Positions 1 to 8,631 of a stretch of DNA of 64,000 nt are shown piece after piece. The notes under the pieces are model-generated. The model did not search any database, had not been told where the DNA came from, and saw only the letters and a list, made by a program, of their open reading frames with translations. The translations under genes and the position numbers were made by a program. The DNA is from Nocardia xishanensis NBRC 101358 (GTDB lineage Bacteria; Actinomycetota; Actinomycetes; Mycobacteriales; Mycobacteriaceae). The stretch spans positions 1 to 64,000 of the forward strand of contig NZ_BDCF01000013.1 in assembly GCF_001613365.1 (NCBI RefSeq), in the 5' to 3' direction. How positions within the stretch are numbered: position 1 is the first letter of the stretch; each line of letters opens with the position of its first letter.

Positions 1-1422
1 CCCCCGGTGCCTCCTGTACCTCCGGTGCCGCCGCAGCAACCGGTTCCTCCGAATCCACCTGTGCCTCCGCAGGTTCCCGTGCCGCCGTGGCCAGCGCCAC
101 CGGCGCATCCGGTTCCGCCTGTTCCGGAACTGCCTGTGCCGGAGCCGTTCCCGCCTGGTCGGGCGGTTCCGCCTGGGACGCCGGTGGTGCCGCCCTGGCC
201 GGTGCCGCCTGCGCCGGAGCCGTTCCCGCCGGGCCGGCCGGTTCCGCCCGGAGCGCCGGTGCCGCCCTGGCCGGTGCCGCCTGCGCCGGAGTTGCCGCCG
301 AGACCGCCGTTGCCGGACGTCCCGATCCCGCCGAATACGCCGGTGCCTCCTGGACTGCCTGTGCCGCCGCAGGCTCCGGAAATGCCTGTGCCGCCGCATG
401 TTCAGGCACCGTCGTGGCCGGAGCCTCCGGCGTATCCGGTTCCGCACGTGCCGGAACCGCCTTCGCAGGAGCCGTTCCCGTCCGGGAGGCCGGTCTCGCC
501 GGTGCCGCCGACTTCGTGGTTCCCGGAGGCTCCGTCGTGGCCGGAGACAGGCTCGCCGTCGGCGCCGCAGGGGCATCAGGTTCCGCCTGCGCCGCAGCAG
601 TGGCAGACTCCGTCAGTGCCTCGGATGACGGAGATCCCGCAGGTGCCACTGCCGGAAGCTCCCGTGCGGCCGGAATGGCCGACGCCGGGGCAGCCGGGAC
701 CGGGTAACGGATTCGGGTCTCCCGGAGGCTCGCCGCTTCAGGATTCGGGCTTCGACCGGCCATCGCCGCCGGAAGGCGGGACTCGCAACGACCACGGCGG
801 CAATGGATTCGGTTCGCCGCGCCAGTTCGAGGACGGGTATCCCAACGCGTCGATGCGACCGGATGCGCCGACGCCGCAGTACGACCCACCGCCGAACGGT
901 TCGCAGGCCGCGATGGGCACGCCGGGCGTGCCCGGCCCTGCCGGTTCGAATGCGCCCGCGCGTCCCTCCCGGTCGCTTCCGCGCGCGTCGATGTTCGGCA
1001 ACGGGCGCGGCTGGGAGAGCGCGCAACCGCGGCGGAACGCGATCGTCGTCCGGTCGCACACCGGATTCGGCGAGTTCGCCGAAATGGATTTGGGCACAGG
1101 TGATCTACGCACGGTGAACAGCGGCCTCGGCCCGGTCGGCGGCGTCTACGGCTCCCTCGGCGAGACCCCGGTCGTGTTCTACCGTGACGGCGCGCAGCTC
1201 ACACTGCGCGCGGCCGGGCGGACCGTCGACCTCGATGCCACGAACGTAGGCGTCGAATGGCATCGAATCGATGAGCGCACAACACGTTTCGTGCTGACGG
1301 TCGGCGGCGACACGGTGTGCGACGTGCGTTACCGCGCGGTGGCGCCCGATCTCGACCTCGGCCTGCTGATCCGAGACGTGCTGTCCGACCCGTCCCGCCG
1401 CAGTCGCATCTTCTCCGCATGA
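1..1422 (+). CDS. Proline-rich protein, 3' part (5' end outside window)
   Basis: The reading frame is open from the window edge, so the true start lies upstream. The first ~170 visible residues are a quasi-periodic Pro/Val/Pro-Pro-Trp-Pro tract. A Gly/Asn/Pro/Ser linker follows to about residue 340. The last ~130 residues look folded (many Val, Leu and Thr in beta-like patterns) and end shortly after a basic RRSR stretch. No enzymatic motif is visible. Such proline arms with a small globular tail are common in nocardial cell-envelope or secretion-associated proteins, but I do not recognise the family and assign no function. The repetitive Pro tract also keeps other frames open. Confidence 0.7.
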   Translation, partial: PPVPPVPPVPPQQPVPPNPPVPPQVPVPPWPAPPAHPVPPVPELPVPEPFPPGRAVPPGTPVVPPWPVPPAPEPFPPGRPVPPGAPVPPWPVPPAPELPPRPPLPDVPIPPNTPVPPGLPVPPQAPEMPVPPHVQAPSWPEPPAYPVPHVPEPPSQEPFPSGRPVSPVPPTSWFPEAPSWPETGSPSAPQGHQVPPAPQQWQTPSVPRMTEIPQVPLPEAPVRPEWPTPGQPGPGNGFGSPGGSPLQDSGFDRPSPPEGGTRNDHGGNGFGSPRQFEDGYPNASMRPDAPTPQYDPPPNGSQAAMGTPGVPGPAGSNAPARPSRSLPRASMFGNGRGWESAQPRRNAIVVRSHTGFGEFAEMDLGTGDLRTVNSGLGPVGGVYGSLGETPVVFYRDGAQLTLRAAGRTVDLDATNVGVEWHRIDERTTRFVLTVGGDTVCDVRYRAVAPDLDLGLLIRDVLSDPSRRSRIFSA

Positions 1423-1505
1423 GTGCAGGTACACGCGCCGACCGCCGCCCGAGATATCTCGATCGGCCGCGCGAGGCGGCGAGCTCTGCTGTGAACCCTT
1501 CAGCG

Positions 1506-2633
1506 TCAGGCATTCACAGCTTCGGCCAGACGCGGCAGCTGCCGCAGCGGGTTGTGCCGTTCCACCTCCATGCGCTGGTCGGCGTCGAAGATCTCGCTGA
1601 GCCCGGGGGCGGGATCATGGTCGCCGGTCTGCGGGAGGGTGGCGGCGCTGAACGGCCAGTCGGAGCCGAACACGATGTGGTCGCGGCTCGTCACGGCGAG
1701 CACACTCGCCATCGCCGCGGGGGAGCCGCTCAGCGCTGTGTCGTAGTAGAAGCGCGAGATCTGGTGCTTCATCTCGAGAACGGCGGGTTTGGGCATATCC
1801 TGCGGCCACAGCTCGCCGAGCACCGTCTGCGAGGCGACGGCGATGCGATGTGAAAGGAACGGCACGGTCCCGCCCGCGTGGGAGAGCTGGAACCGGATGT
1901 CCTGGTAGCGCTGGGTCATGCCGGTGACCATCATCATGGTCGCGGCGCGGGTGGTGTCGAAGGTGAACTCCTCGAGGAAATCCGGAAGGGGGAGTCCGGG
2001 TTTCGCGTCGGCGGGGATGGCGGCCGGGTGCACGAAGACGAAGGCGCGGCGCTGATTCAGCGCGATCATCAGCGGTTCGAAGCGCGGATCGCCGAGGTAG
2101 ACGCCGTCGTAGGCGGAAAGCAGCACCACGCCGTCGAGGCGAAGCGTGTCCAGTGCGTAGATCGCCTCGTCGATGGACGCGGCGATGTCCGGCATCGGCA
2201 GTACGGCGAAGGCGCCGAAGCGCGAGCGGTGCGTCCCGAGCAGCTGCGCGGCGTAGTCGTTGCAGTAGCGGGCGAGATCGTTGGCCTCCCGGCCGCGCAG
2301 GAACGAGACGCCGGGGTCGGAGACCGACAGCGCCTGCGCCTGAATGCCGTAGTAGTCCATGAAAGCGATGGCCTCGTCCGGCGACCACGTCGGCGTCGGG
2401 TAGCCGCCGATGGTGAAGTGGCCGTGCTCGAGCAGCGCCGCGCGATAGTCCGGTGGCAGGAAATGCGCGTGCAGGTCGATGCGATAGGCGCCGCCGGGCG
2501 CTGGCTGCCTGCGAGCGGGTGCCGCCGCGGCGCGTGCGTTCGAGAAGCCCGGCGCGGCGAGCGCGGCGACACCGAGCGCGCCCGCGCCACCGAGGACGCG
2601 CCGACGGGAGAGGGATGGTTCGGTCACGATCAC
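1506..2633 (-). CDS. Amidohydrolase family 2 protein with twin-arginine signal
   Basis: This 375-residue protein belongs to the amidohydrolase_2 (ACMSD/gamma-resorcylate decarboxylase-like) metal-dependent TIM-barrel family. The metal motif D-L-H-A-H sits near residues 53-57, S-H-A-G-G lies mid-protein and G-S-D-W-P-F near the C-terminus. Family members hydrolyse or decarboxylate aromatic or ring-cleaved acids. The chosen GTG start overlaps the stop of the upstream hydroxylase by 4 nt (GTGA). The N-terminus has SRRRVLG followed by a hydrophobic stretch and Ala-rich cleavage region, a Tat-type signal. That is odd for the last gene of an otherwise cytoplasmic operon. The exact reaction is not determined. 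Confidence 0.85.
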   Translation of the reverse strand: MIVTEPSLSRRRVLGGAGALGVAALAAPGFSNARAAAAPARRQPAPGGAYRIDLHAHFLPPDYRAALLEHGHFTIGGYPTPTWSPDEAIAFMDYYGIQAQALSVSDPGVSFLRGREANDLARYCNDYAAQLLGTHRSRFGAFAVLPMPDIAASIDEAIYALDTLRLDGVVLLSAYDGVYLGDPRFEPLMIALNQRRAFVFVHPAAIPADAKPGLPLPDFLEEFTFDTTRAATMMMVTGMTQRYQDIRFQLSHAGGTVPFLSHRIAVASQTVLGELWPQDMPKPAVLEMKHQISRFYYDTALSGSPAAMASVLAVTSRDHIVFGSDWPFSAATLPQTGDHDPAPGLSEIFDADQRMEVERHNPLRQLPRLAEAVNA

Positions 2634-4351
2634 TGCTTCCTGGTGGGTTCGAGGGCGATGTCGGCAGGCGCTCCGGTGCGCAGACGCAGCCTGCGACCCA
2701 ATTCCGGTACCAGCGTTGCGGTGTCGCCGTGCCGGGCGATTCCGAAGACGAAGCGGTCGGGCCGCAGGACCAGCACGTCGCCTTGGCGGACACCGCCCTT
2801 GGCGAACCAGCACGCCAATTCGCCTGTGTGGTCTTCGACGTCGGCCACCTGGTCGTCGTCTCCCCGCCCGTCGCCGGGCTTGCCCTGGGGACGGCCGCCG
2901 AGCGGATAAACCGTGACGAAGTGGCAGTCGAGACGATCCAGCACCGCCAGCTCGTCGGCGGTGCATGCCGCTCGGGGGTCGACGCCGTAGCCGAGCACGG
3001 CGAACCCGAGGCCGAGGACGTCGTCGAGGCGGCGATGTCTGCCGTCGTAGGTGCGCACCTCCGGTTGCGGCGCGAGCGTGCCCTCGACCCCGCGCAGCCC
3101 GCGCCGTGGCAGACCCAGGTAGGCGTCACGGCGGAACCGAGGTTCAGGTTTCATTTTCGCCCCGCGAATCCAGCCGCCGAGCCCTGGCACGCGCAACGCG
3201 GTGGTGAGCGCGATGTCACGGACCCGGGCCGCCACCGGATTGCTGACGGAGACCAGGTTTTTCATCCACACCGACATGGTGATCATCGCCTCGGCGTGCG
3301 GGCGGCGCTCGGTTTCGTAGCTGTCCAGGATCGCCGGGTCGGCGCCGTAGCGCAGGATCGCGGCCAACTTCCAGGACAGGTTGTCCGCGTCGCGCACACC
3401 GGAATTCATGCCCTGCCCGATGAACTGAGGCGTCATGTGCGCGGCGTCGCCCGCCAGCAGGATGCGCCCGTCGCGCCAGTCGTTCGCGACGACCGCGTTG
3501 AACGTGTACACGAGCTTGCGCAGCACCTCGACCTCGTCGGGGTTCACGAACCGCGAGATGTGCGCCCGGACGTTGTCGGGGTCCTCCATCTCGTCCTTGG
3601 TCTGGGTCTCGCGGAGCATGAACTCGAAGCGGTGGTGCCCGCCCGGCTGCGGGCAGGACACGATCGGCAGCTCCGGCTCGCAGACGAAGTCGAAATACGG
3701 CAGGTGCCGGAACGCGTCCACACCGTCCTTGGCCTTCAGATCCACCACCAGCCAGCGCTCAGGGAAGCTGGTGCCGGTCATGTCGATGCCCAATCGAGTG
3801 CGCACCACGCTGCGGCCGCCGTCGCAGCCGACGAGGTACCGCGCGCGCACCCGCTCGGAGGTCCTGCGGTCGGGCTCGGTCTGGAGTTTGCCGTAGCCCG
3901 TGCCAGCGGAGGCGGCGTGCTCGACGCCGACCCCCGTCGCGTCCTGGTCGAAGTCGACGACCTCGCGGCCGCGCCGCACGGTGACGTGCGGGAAGCGCTC
4001 CAGTGCGCGTTCCAAGGTGTTCTCCAGGTACGGCTGGTAGAGGAAGTTCACCACCGGCCAGCCGAGGGGTCGCTCGACCTGATTGAATTGCGCGAGCAGC
4101 TTCCCGTCGGAGCGCACCCACTGAACGGTGGAATCGATATTCATGTCGGCGGCCAATTCATCTGCCGCACCGGCGGTTTGGAAGATCCGCATGCCCTCGT
4201 CGTCGGTGTAGACCGCGCGGGCGAGGCCGTAGTACTCCGGTTCCCGCTCCAGCGCCAGCACGCTCACGCCGCGGCGGCCGAGCAGGTTGGCCAGGGTCAG
4301 TCCGGTCGGACCCAGACCGACGACCACGACGTCGTAGTCGAACGTGTTCAT
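2630..4351 (-). CDS. FAD-dependent aromatic hydroxylase (MhpA/PheA-like)
   Basis: A class A flavoprotein monooxygenase of 573 residues. The N-terminal GxGxxG (V-G-L-G-P-T-G near residue 12) binds FAD, the C-D-G motif near residue 175 is the family DG fingerprint, and G-D-A-A-H-M-T-P near residue 310 contacts the FAD ribityl/pyrophosphate. A thioredoxin-like C-terminal domain is suggested by the ~200 residues after that. These enzymes use NAD(P)H and O2 to ortho-hydroxylate phenols, producing catechols for extradiol cleavage, which fits the dioxygenase immediately upstream. It overlaps both neighbours by 4 nt (ATGA and GTGA), indicating translational coupling. The substrate, perhaps a 3-hydroxyphenylpropionate-like acid, is inferred only. 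Confidence 0.9.
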   Translation of the reverse strand: MNTFDYDVVVVGLGPTGLTLANLLGRRGVSVLALEREPEYYGLARAVYTDDEGMRIFQTAGAADELAADMNIDSTVQWVRSDGKLLAQFNQVERPLGWPVVNFLYQPYLENTLERALERFPHVTVRRGREVVDFDQDATGVGVEHAASAGTGYGKLQTEPDRRTSERVRARYLVGCDGGRSVVRTRLGIDMTGTSFPERWLVVDLKAKDGVDAFRHLPYFDFVCEPELPIVSCPQPGGHHRFEFMLRETQTKDEMEDPDNVRAHISRFVNPDEVEVLRKLVYTFNAVVANDWRDGRILLAGDAAHMTPQFIGQGMNSGVRDADNLSWKLAAILRYGADPAILDSYETERRPHAEAMITMSVWMKNLVSVSNPVAARVRDIALTTALRVPGLGGWIRGAKMKPEPRFRRDAYLGLPRRGLRGVEGTLAPQPEVRTYDGRHRRLDDVLGLGFAVLGYGVDPRAACTADELAVLDRLDCHFVTVYPLGGRPQGKPGDGRGDDDQVADVEDHTGELACWFAKGGVRQGDVLVLRPDRFVFGIARHGDTATLVPELGRRLRLRTGAPADIALEPTRKQ

Positions 4352-5376
4352 CGCGACAGTCCTCCAGAGAGTTGCGGCACGGTGATCTCAGGCGTGCGCG
4401 CGGTCTCGACCGCGCGACGGAACTGGGCGAACTTGTCCAGCACCGTCTGCCCGACGGTGCTGTGGCCCCAGATGCTGATGCCCTGATAGGTGCTCGGTTC
4501 CCAGGTCGACTCGCGCTCCGGCGTGATGACGACCGGATTCCAGCCCACCTCGAGCTCGAAGCCGGACGGTGTCACGCAGTAGTAGGACAGCTCCCGATCG
4601 TTGGTGTGCTGGCCCACCGACCATGCCATGCGGAACCCGAGATCGGTGACGCGCTGGAAGGAGGCGAGCATGTCGTCCAAGGTCGCTGACTGAATGTTGA
4701 TGTGTTGCACTCGCGTTCGGATCGGATCGATCTTCACGCCGCGGATATTGGCGATCGCGATCGAATGGTGGCGCTCGTCGACCCGCAGGAAGCGGATCCT
4801 CATCCGCAGCCCCGAGACGTTCTCGTCGATGTAATCGCTCAGGCGCGAATCGAATACGGTGTGGTAGTAGCCGCGCATCGCCTCCGGCTCCCTGGACACG
4901 ATCGCGACGTGCCCCATGCCCGCCTCGCCGGTGACCCAACCGGAACTCAGCATGCGCAGCGGCTCCGGCGTGGTCACTGCGGTCGTGAAGATTTCGGTGA
5001 CAATGCCTTTCGGCCCTGGGAAGCGCCAGAGCCGCTCGACCCCGCGCCGGGCCGCCTGCTCGGGCGTACCCTCCTCGATCGGGACGCCGCGGTCGGCGAT
5101 CCGGGCGACGATCCGGTCGAACGTCTCGTGATCATCGACCTGCCAGCCCAGCGCCGTCACGTCCTCGGCCGGGCCGCGCTCGATCAGGAAGCGACAGGCC
5201 CGGTCGTCGAGGCGCAAGCGCAGGGCGTCGGCGTCGAACCGGTCGACGTGCATGCCGATCGCCAAGGCGCCGAATCGATCCCAGTCGGTGAGCCGTTTCG
5301 ACTCGACCACCACGTAGCCCAGGTGCACCCCGCCGAAGACCGAGCCGTCGGTGTTCGGCCGCAGGAAGCCGGTCAC
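4348..5376 (-). CDS. Extradiol (type I, VOC) ring-cleavage dioxygenase
   Basis: A two-domain vicinal-oxygen-chelate protein of 342 residues. The expected Fe(II) ligands are visible as His156 (in GMGHVAIV), His225 (in VQHINIQ) and Glu276 (in GFELEVGW), the HsaC/BphC pattern. It should open a catechol next to the diol to give a muconic semialdehyde-type product, which the alpha/beta hydrolase upstream would split. The GTG start overlaps the upstream stop codon by 4 nt (GTGA); a longer frame upstream is antisense-like and was rejected. It ends 4 nt inside the hydroxylase start. Natural substrate unknown. Confidence 0.9.
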   Translation of the reverse strand: MTGFLRPNTDGSVFGGVHLGYVVVESKRLTDWDRFGALAIGMHVDRFDADALRLRLDDRACRFLIERGPAEDVTALGWQVDDHETFDRIVARIADRGVPIEEGTPEQAARRGVERLWRFPGPKGIVTEIFTTAVTTPEPLRMLSSGWVTGEAGMGHVAIVSREPEAMRGYYHTVFDSRLSDYIDENVSGLRMRIRFLRVDERHHSIAIANIRGVKIDPIRTRVQHINIQSATLDDMLASFQRVTDLGFRMAWSVGQHTNDRELSYYCVTPSGFELEVGWNPVVITPERESTWEPSTYQGISIWGHSTVGQTVLDKFAQFRRAVETARTPEITVPQLSGGLSR

Positions 5377-6242
5377 GGCGTCGCCTCCAGAAACGCGGTC
5401 GCCAGCCCGTTGAACAGGTCGGCGCGCTCCCACTGCACCCAGTGGCCGGTCCGCGCGGCCATGAACAGATCGCAGTTGGGCATGCGATCGGCCAGCATGC
5501 GCCCGCCCTCTGGCCGGTTGACCTGGTCCTCCGCGCCCCAGATCACCAGCGTCGGGTGGGTCACGGCGCCGAGCCTGGCGTCCCGGGTGAAATCCATCCG
5601 CCACAGCGTCCGCAGCGCCGTGGGGCCCGACGGCCTGCGCAGCGGCGGGTTCGCGACGACCTCGGGATCCAAGCTGTCCCGGTAACGTTCGTCGATCAGC
5701 TCCTCGGTGATCGCGCTGGCGTCGTAGACCAAATGCTCACGCACGAAGGTGGCCAGCTTCTCCCGGCTCGGGCCGTCGCCGCCGTAGTAGGAAAGCAGCG
5801 ATTGCAAGCCCTTCGTCGGCAGCGCACGCGTGGTGCCGACGCCGCCGGGGCCCATCAGGATCAGCCTGCCGACCTGCTCCGGCCGGTCCATCGCCAGTCG
5901 CAGCGCGGCGGCGCCGCCGTAGGAGTTGCCGACCAGGTGCGCGCTCGGCAGGTCGAGCGCGTCGAGCAGTCCGCCGAGCGCGGACGCGAGATCGCCGAAC
6001 GGATCGGACTGGTCGACCCGCTTGCTGGACCGCCCGTATCCGGGCATGTCGGGGACGATGACCCGGAAACGACGGGCCAGCGCCTCGATGTTGCGCGAGT
6101 AGTTCGAGAGTCCGGAAGCGCCGGGTCCGCCGCCGTGCAGCAGCACGACGGCCGGGCCTGCCCCGAACTCGGCGAAGAAGATGTCGCGGCCGCCGACCCG
6201 AACCGTCCGCTCGGCGCCGCCCCCCTTCTCGATGCGTGTCAC
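5373..6242 (-). CDS. Meta-cleavage product hydrolase (HsaD/MhpC-like alpha/beta hydrolase)
   Basis: A 289-residue alpha/beta hydrolase with the oxyanion HGGGPGAS loop near residues 36-43, nucleophile Ser107 in G-N-S-Y-G-G, an Asp in the WGAEDQV segment and the catalytic His in ARTGHWVQWE. This is the carbon-carbon hydrolase pattern of meta-cleavage pathways. The GTG at 6242 is chosen because GGAGG lies at 6248-6252, five bases upstream; an ATG 57 bases further upstream would place the coding region over a palindromic operator. First gene of a four-gene operon (hydrolase, dioxygenase, hydroxylase, amidohydrolase) divergent from a TetR gene. Confidence 0.9.
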   Translation of the reverse strand: MTRIEKGGGAERTVRVGGRDIFFAEFGAGPAVVLLHGGGPGASGLSNYSRNIEALARRFRVIVPDMPGYGRSSKRVDQSDPFGDLASALGGLLDALDLPSAHLVGNSYGGAAALRLAMDRPEQVGRLILMGPGGVGTTRALPTKGLQSLLSYYGGDGPSREKLATFVREHLVYDASAITEELIDERYRDSLDPEVVANPPLRRPSGPTALRTLWRMDFTRDARLGAVTHPTLVIWGAEDQVNRPEGGRMLADRMPNCDLFMAARTGHWVQWERADLFNGLATAFLEATP

Positions 6243-6262
6243 AGCTACCTCCACAGTTAAGA

Positions 6263-6276
6263 TGATGAAATCATCA
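6263..6276. promoter_or_regulatory. Operator A1, TGATGA-AA-TCATCA palindrome
   Basis: The sequence has perfect 6-bp arms around a 2-bp centre, 20 bases upstream of the hydrolase start and in the divergent gap with the TetR gene. A second copy begins exactly 44 bp further on. The likely ligand is the product of the adjacent TetR gene; binding is inferred. Confidence 0.65.
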
Positions 6277-6306
6277 GTTACGAGGAAATGCTTTGTCAAG
6301 AGAAAC

Positions 6307-6320
6307 TGATGAGAGCATCA
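6307..6320. promoter_or_regulatory. Operator A2, TGATGA-GA-GCATCA palindrome
   Basis: Second copy of the module A palindrome. Including flanks, CTGATG/CATCAG are perfect 6-bp arms (6306-6321). It matches A1 at 12 of 14 positions. The 44-bp spacing to A1 is about four helical turns, which would place both sites on the same DNA face. Confidence 0.6.
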
Positions 6321-6446
6321 GGAAAGATGGCAGCCTCAATATGGTCACGGGGCTCGGTGTGGCGCGGCATCGGTGCGGTGCGGAATCGTCTCTGATCGTT
6401 TCGTCAGATACGATGCTCAGGTCGTTTCCGAGTGGGAGAAGGGCCG

Positions 6447-7085
6447 ATGACCGCCGAACCCGTAGCGCGCAACCGCATCGACCGGCGCCGTGAGCGCACC
6501 CGCAACGCACTGCTCGGCGCGGCGCGCAAGTTCCTCTCGGAGGGACGCTCCGCGGTCAGCATCCAGGAGATCACCGACGCCGCCGACGTCGGGTTCGGCT
6601 CCTTCTACAACCATTTCGAGTCCAAGGAGCAGTTGTTCGACGAGGCGGTGCGCTCGGCGCTCCAGGTCTACAGCGAGATGCGCGATGTGATCGTGTCGCT
6701 CTACGACGATCCGGCCGAGGTGTTCGCCGTCAGCTTCCGGATGACCGGACGGTTGCAGCGACAGGTTCCCGAGATCGTCCGGGTCGTGCTGAATTCCGGC
6801 ATGCCGATCATGCTGCGGGACGAGGGGCTCGCGCCGCGCGCCCGCCGCGACATCGTCGCCGCCCAAGAGGCGGGTCGTTTCGAGCCGATGGACCCAGACC
6901 TTGCCGTCATGGCGGCGGGTGGGTCGCTGCTCGGTCTGCTGCAACTACTGGACGCCCGGCCTGACGTCGACGCCGACGCGCTCTCCGACGAGATGACCTT
7001 TCACGTGCTGCGCATGTTCGGCATGAACAAGCGCGCGGCGCAGAAACTCACCTCGACCGAGCTGCCCGCGCTGCCGCGGATCTGA
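6447..7085 (+). CDS. TetR-family regulator of aromatic module A
   Basis: A 212-residue TetR regulator. The N-terminal helix-turn-helix runs about residues 15-60 and includes the ITDAADVGFGSFYNHF recognition region. The ATG at 6447 is preceded by a purine-rich GGGAGAAGGG; a GTG 15 bases earlier lies inside that RBS and is less likely. It is divergent from the meta-cleavage operon across about 200 bases holding two palindromic sites. It is clearly paralogous to the TetR at 44878-45540: both share the GSFYNHF motif, a TGRL segment and a GLAPRARRDI segment in the ligand domain. Probably a ligand-released repressor; the effector is unknown. Confidence 0.9.
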   Translation: MTAEPVARNRIDRRRERTRNALLGAARKFLSEGRSAVSIQEITDAADVGFGSFYNHFESKEQLFDEAVRSALQVYSEMRDVIVSLYDDPAEVFAVSFRMTGRLQRQVPEIVRVVLNSGMPIMLRDEGLAPRARRDIVAAQEAGRFEPMDPDLAVMAAGGSLLGLLQLLDARPDVDADALSDEMTFHVLRMFGMNKRAAQKLTSTELPALPRI

Positions 7086-7094
7086 GGGTGACGG

Positions 7095-7694
7095 TCAGGG
7101 CCGGAAGGCTCTGAGTGTGAGGTCGACGAGGGAGTCGGCGTACTCGGGGGTGAGCGGGCCCGTGCGGTGCAGCCACCGTTGCAAGAGCGGGCCGTACAGC
7201 ACTTCCAGCACCAGGTCGAGATCGGCGTCCGCGGCGAGCTGACCCGCCCGCTGCGCGCTGCGCAGACGGGCCTTCTTGGCGTCGTCCATGGGACCTGCCA
7301 GTCTCTCGCGGTACTGGGCGGCGAGATCCGGGTCGTTGACGATCTCGGTCTGGAGCGCCCGGATCGGCCGTTCGAAATCCGGGTCGGCGAACTCGGCCAC
7401 CGTCGCGCGCAGCACGAGCTTGAGATCCGCCTCGATATCGCCGGTGTCGGGTAGGGCGAGGCCTTGCCCGTCGGCGTCCTCGCCGAGTGCGAGGAACGAG
7501 TCGAAGATGACGGCGCCCTTCGACGGCCACCAGCGGTAGATCGTCTGTTTGCCGACGCCGGCGCGCGCCGCGATGGCCTCGATCGACACCTTCGCGTACC
7601 CGACCTCGGAGATCAGCGCGCGGGTGGCCGCGAGGATCGCCTGCCGGGAACGTTCGCTGCGCCGGGAACGATCCGGCTTCTCCGCGCTGGACAT
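7095..7694 (-). CDS. TetR-family regulator (divergent from an SDR gene)
   Basis: A 199-residue TetR protein with a standard HTH near residues 18-62 (IAARAGVGKQTIYRWWPSKG) and a C-terminal ligand domain carrying the YGPLLQRWLHRTGPL signature of the TetR_C_11-like class. It ends 9 bases from the preceding convergent TetR gene. Its start faces the SDR gene at 7810, and the 115-base gap contains a 7-bp-arm palindrome. The simplest reading is local repression of the SDR and of itself. Confidence 0.88.
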   Translation of the reverse strand: MSSAEKPDRSRRSERSRQAILAATRALISEVGYAKVSIEAIAARAGVGKQTIYRWWPSKGAVIFDSFLALGEDADGQGLALPDTGDIEADLKLVLRATVAEFADPDFERPIRALQTEIVNDPDLAAQYRERLAGPMDDAKKARLRSAQRAGQLAADADLDLVLEVLYGPLLQRWLHRTGPLTPEYADSLVDLTLRAFRP

Positions 7695-7734
7695 GACCCG
7701 AGCCTAACAGAGTGACGAGACGCAACGGTTCGTA

Positions 7735-7789
7735 TTGACAAGTGGCCGTCGAGCGCGCAATCTTTAGCGAACCGAGACGTATCGTCTCG
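7735..7789 (+). promoter_or_regulatory. SDR promoter with CGAGACG-tat-CGTCTCG operator
   Basis: TTGACA at 7735-7740 is a good -35 candidate for the SDR gene, with a weak AT-richer -10 region near 7758-7765. The perfect inverted repeat CGAGACG/CGTCTCG (7773-7789) lies just downstream, where a bound TetR dimer would block transcription. A related CGAGACG copy occurs near 7716, closer to the TetR start. Confidence 0.55.
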
Positions 7790-7809
7790 CTAACAGAAAG
7801 GTGGTTTCC

Positions 7810-8631
7810 ATGACGACCGCACGAGTATGGTTCATCACCGGCGCTTCGCGTGGCCTTGGCAGGGCTTTCACCGAGGCGGCGCTCGCCGCGGGGGACCGCG
7901 TTGTGGCTGCCGCGCGCAATATCGAGCCGCTCGCCGCACTGGCCGCCGAATATACGGACGAGCTGTTTCCGTTGTCGCTGGACGTTTCCGATCGCGATGC
8001 CGTGTTCGCCGGGGTCGAGCGCGCGATGGCGGTCTTCGGCAGGCTCGACATCGTGGTCAACAACGCGGGCGGACTGCTCTACGGCATGGTGGAGGAGGCC
8101 ACCGAAGAGCAGATCCGTGCACACTTGGACGTGAATTTCTTCGGCGCCGTCTGGGTGGCGCAGGCCGTGCTCCCACACCTGCGTGCGCAGGGATCCGGCC
8201 GCATCCTCCAGGTCACTTCGATGGGCACCAGTGGAGGCATGGCGTCGGTCGGCCTCTACGGCGCGGGCAAGGCGGCGCTGGATTCGGTGAGCGAGGCGCT
8301 CGCGAGGGAGGTCGAGCGATTCGGCATCAAGGTGACCATCCTGCAGATGGGCGGCTACGCCACCGAACTGTTCACCGCGGGCATCACCGCGACCGAACCC
8401 CTCCCGCAGTACGAGGAACTACGGGCCGAGCTCGCCGAGATGTGGGGCGACGAGGCCGGTCCCGATCCGAGCGCCGCGGCACCCGTGATCATGGAGCTGG
8501 CCGCCCTGCCCGACCCGCCCCGGCGTCTCATCGTCGGCGGCAAGTCCTACGACATGGTCCAGGATCTCGACCGGGCGCGCGGCGAGCTGTACCGGGAATG
8601 GGAGCAGCTCAGCCGGCTGGCGGCAGGCTGA
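7810..8631 (+). CDS. Short-chain dehydrogenase/reductase
   Basis: A 273-residue classical SDR. T-G-A-S-R-G-L-G near residue 9 is the NAD(P) glycine motif, N-N-A-G-G lies near residue 82, and the active-site Ser (in QVTSMG) is followed by Y-G-A-G-K, the YxxxK pair. An Arg after the glycine motif suggests NADPH preference. The start is the ATG at 7810, with AGAAAGGTGG just upstream. It resembles broad-specificity oxidoreductases often annotated as SDR family NAD(P)-dependent. The substrate is unknown. Probably controlled by the divergent TetR. Confidence 0.9.
   Translation: MTTARVWFITGASRGLGRAFTEAALAAGDRVVAAARNIEPLAALAAEYTDELFPLSLDVSDRDAVFAGVERAMAVFGRLDIVVNNAGGLLYGMVEEATEEQIRAHLDVNFFGAVWVAQAVLPHLRAQGSGRILQVTSMGTSGGMASVGLYGAGKAALDSVSEALAREVERFGIKVTILQMGGYATELFTAGITATEPLPQYEELRAELAEMWGDEAGPDPSAAAPVIMELAALPDPPRRLIVGGKSYDMVQDLDRARGELYREWEQLSRLAAG

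Noticed and set aside
1..600. Pro-coding tandem triplets as a microsatellite or CRISPR
   Set aside because: Units are irregular and follow codon structure; no conserved spacers or direct repeats of CRISPR length.
2453..4486. Long plus-strand open frame over the module A hydroxylase
   Set aside because: It is Val/Arg/Asp-rich shadow sequence antisense to a clear flavoprotein; no motif or RBS.
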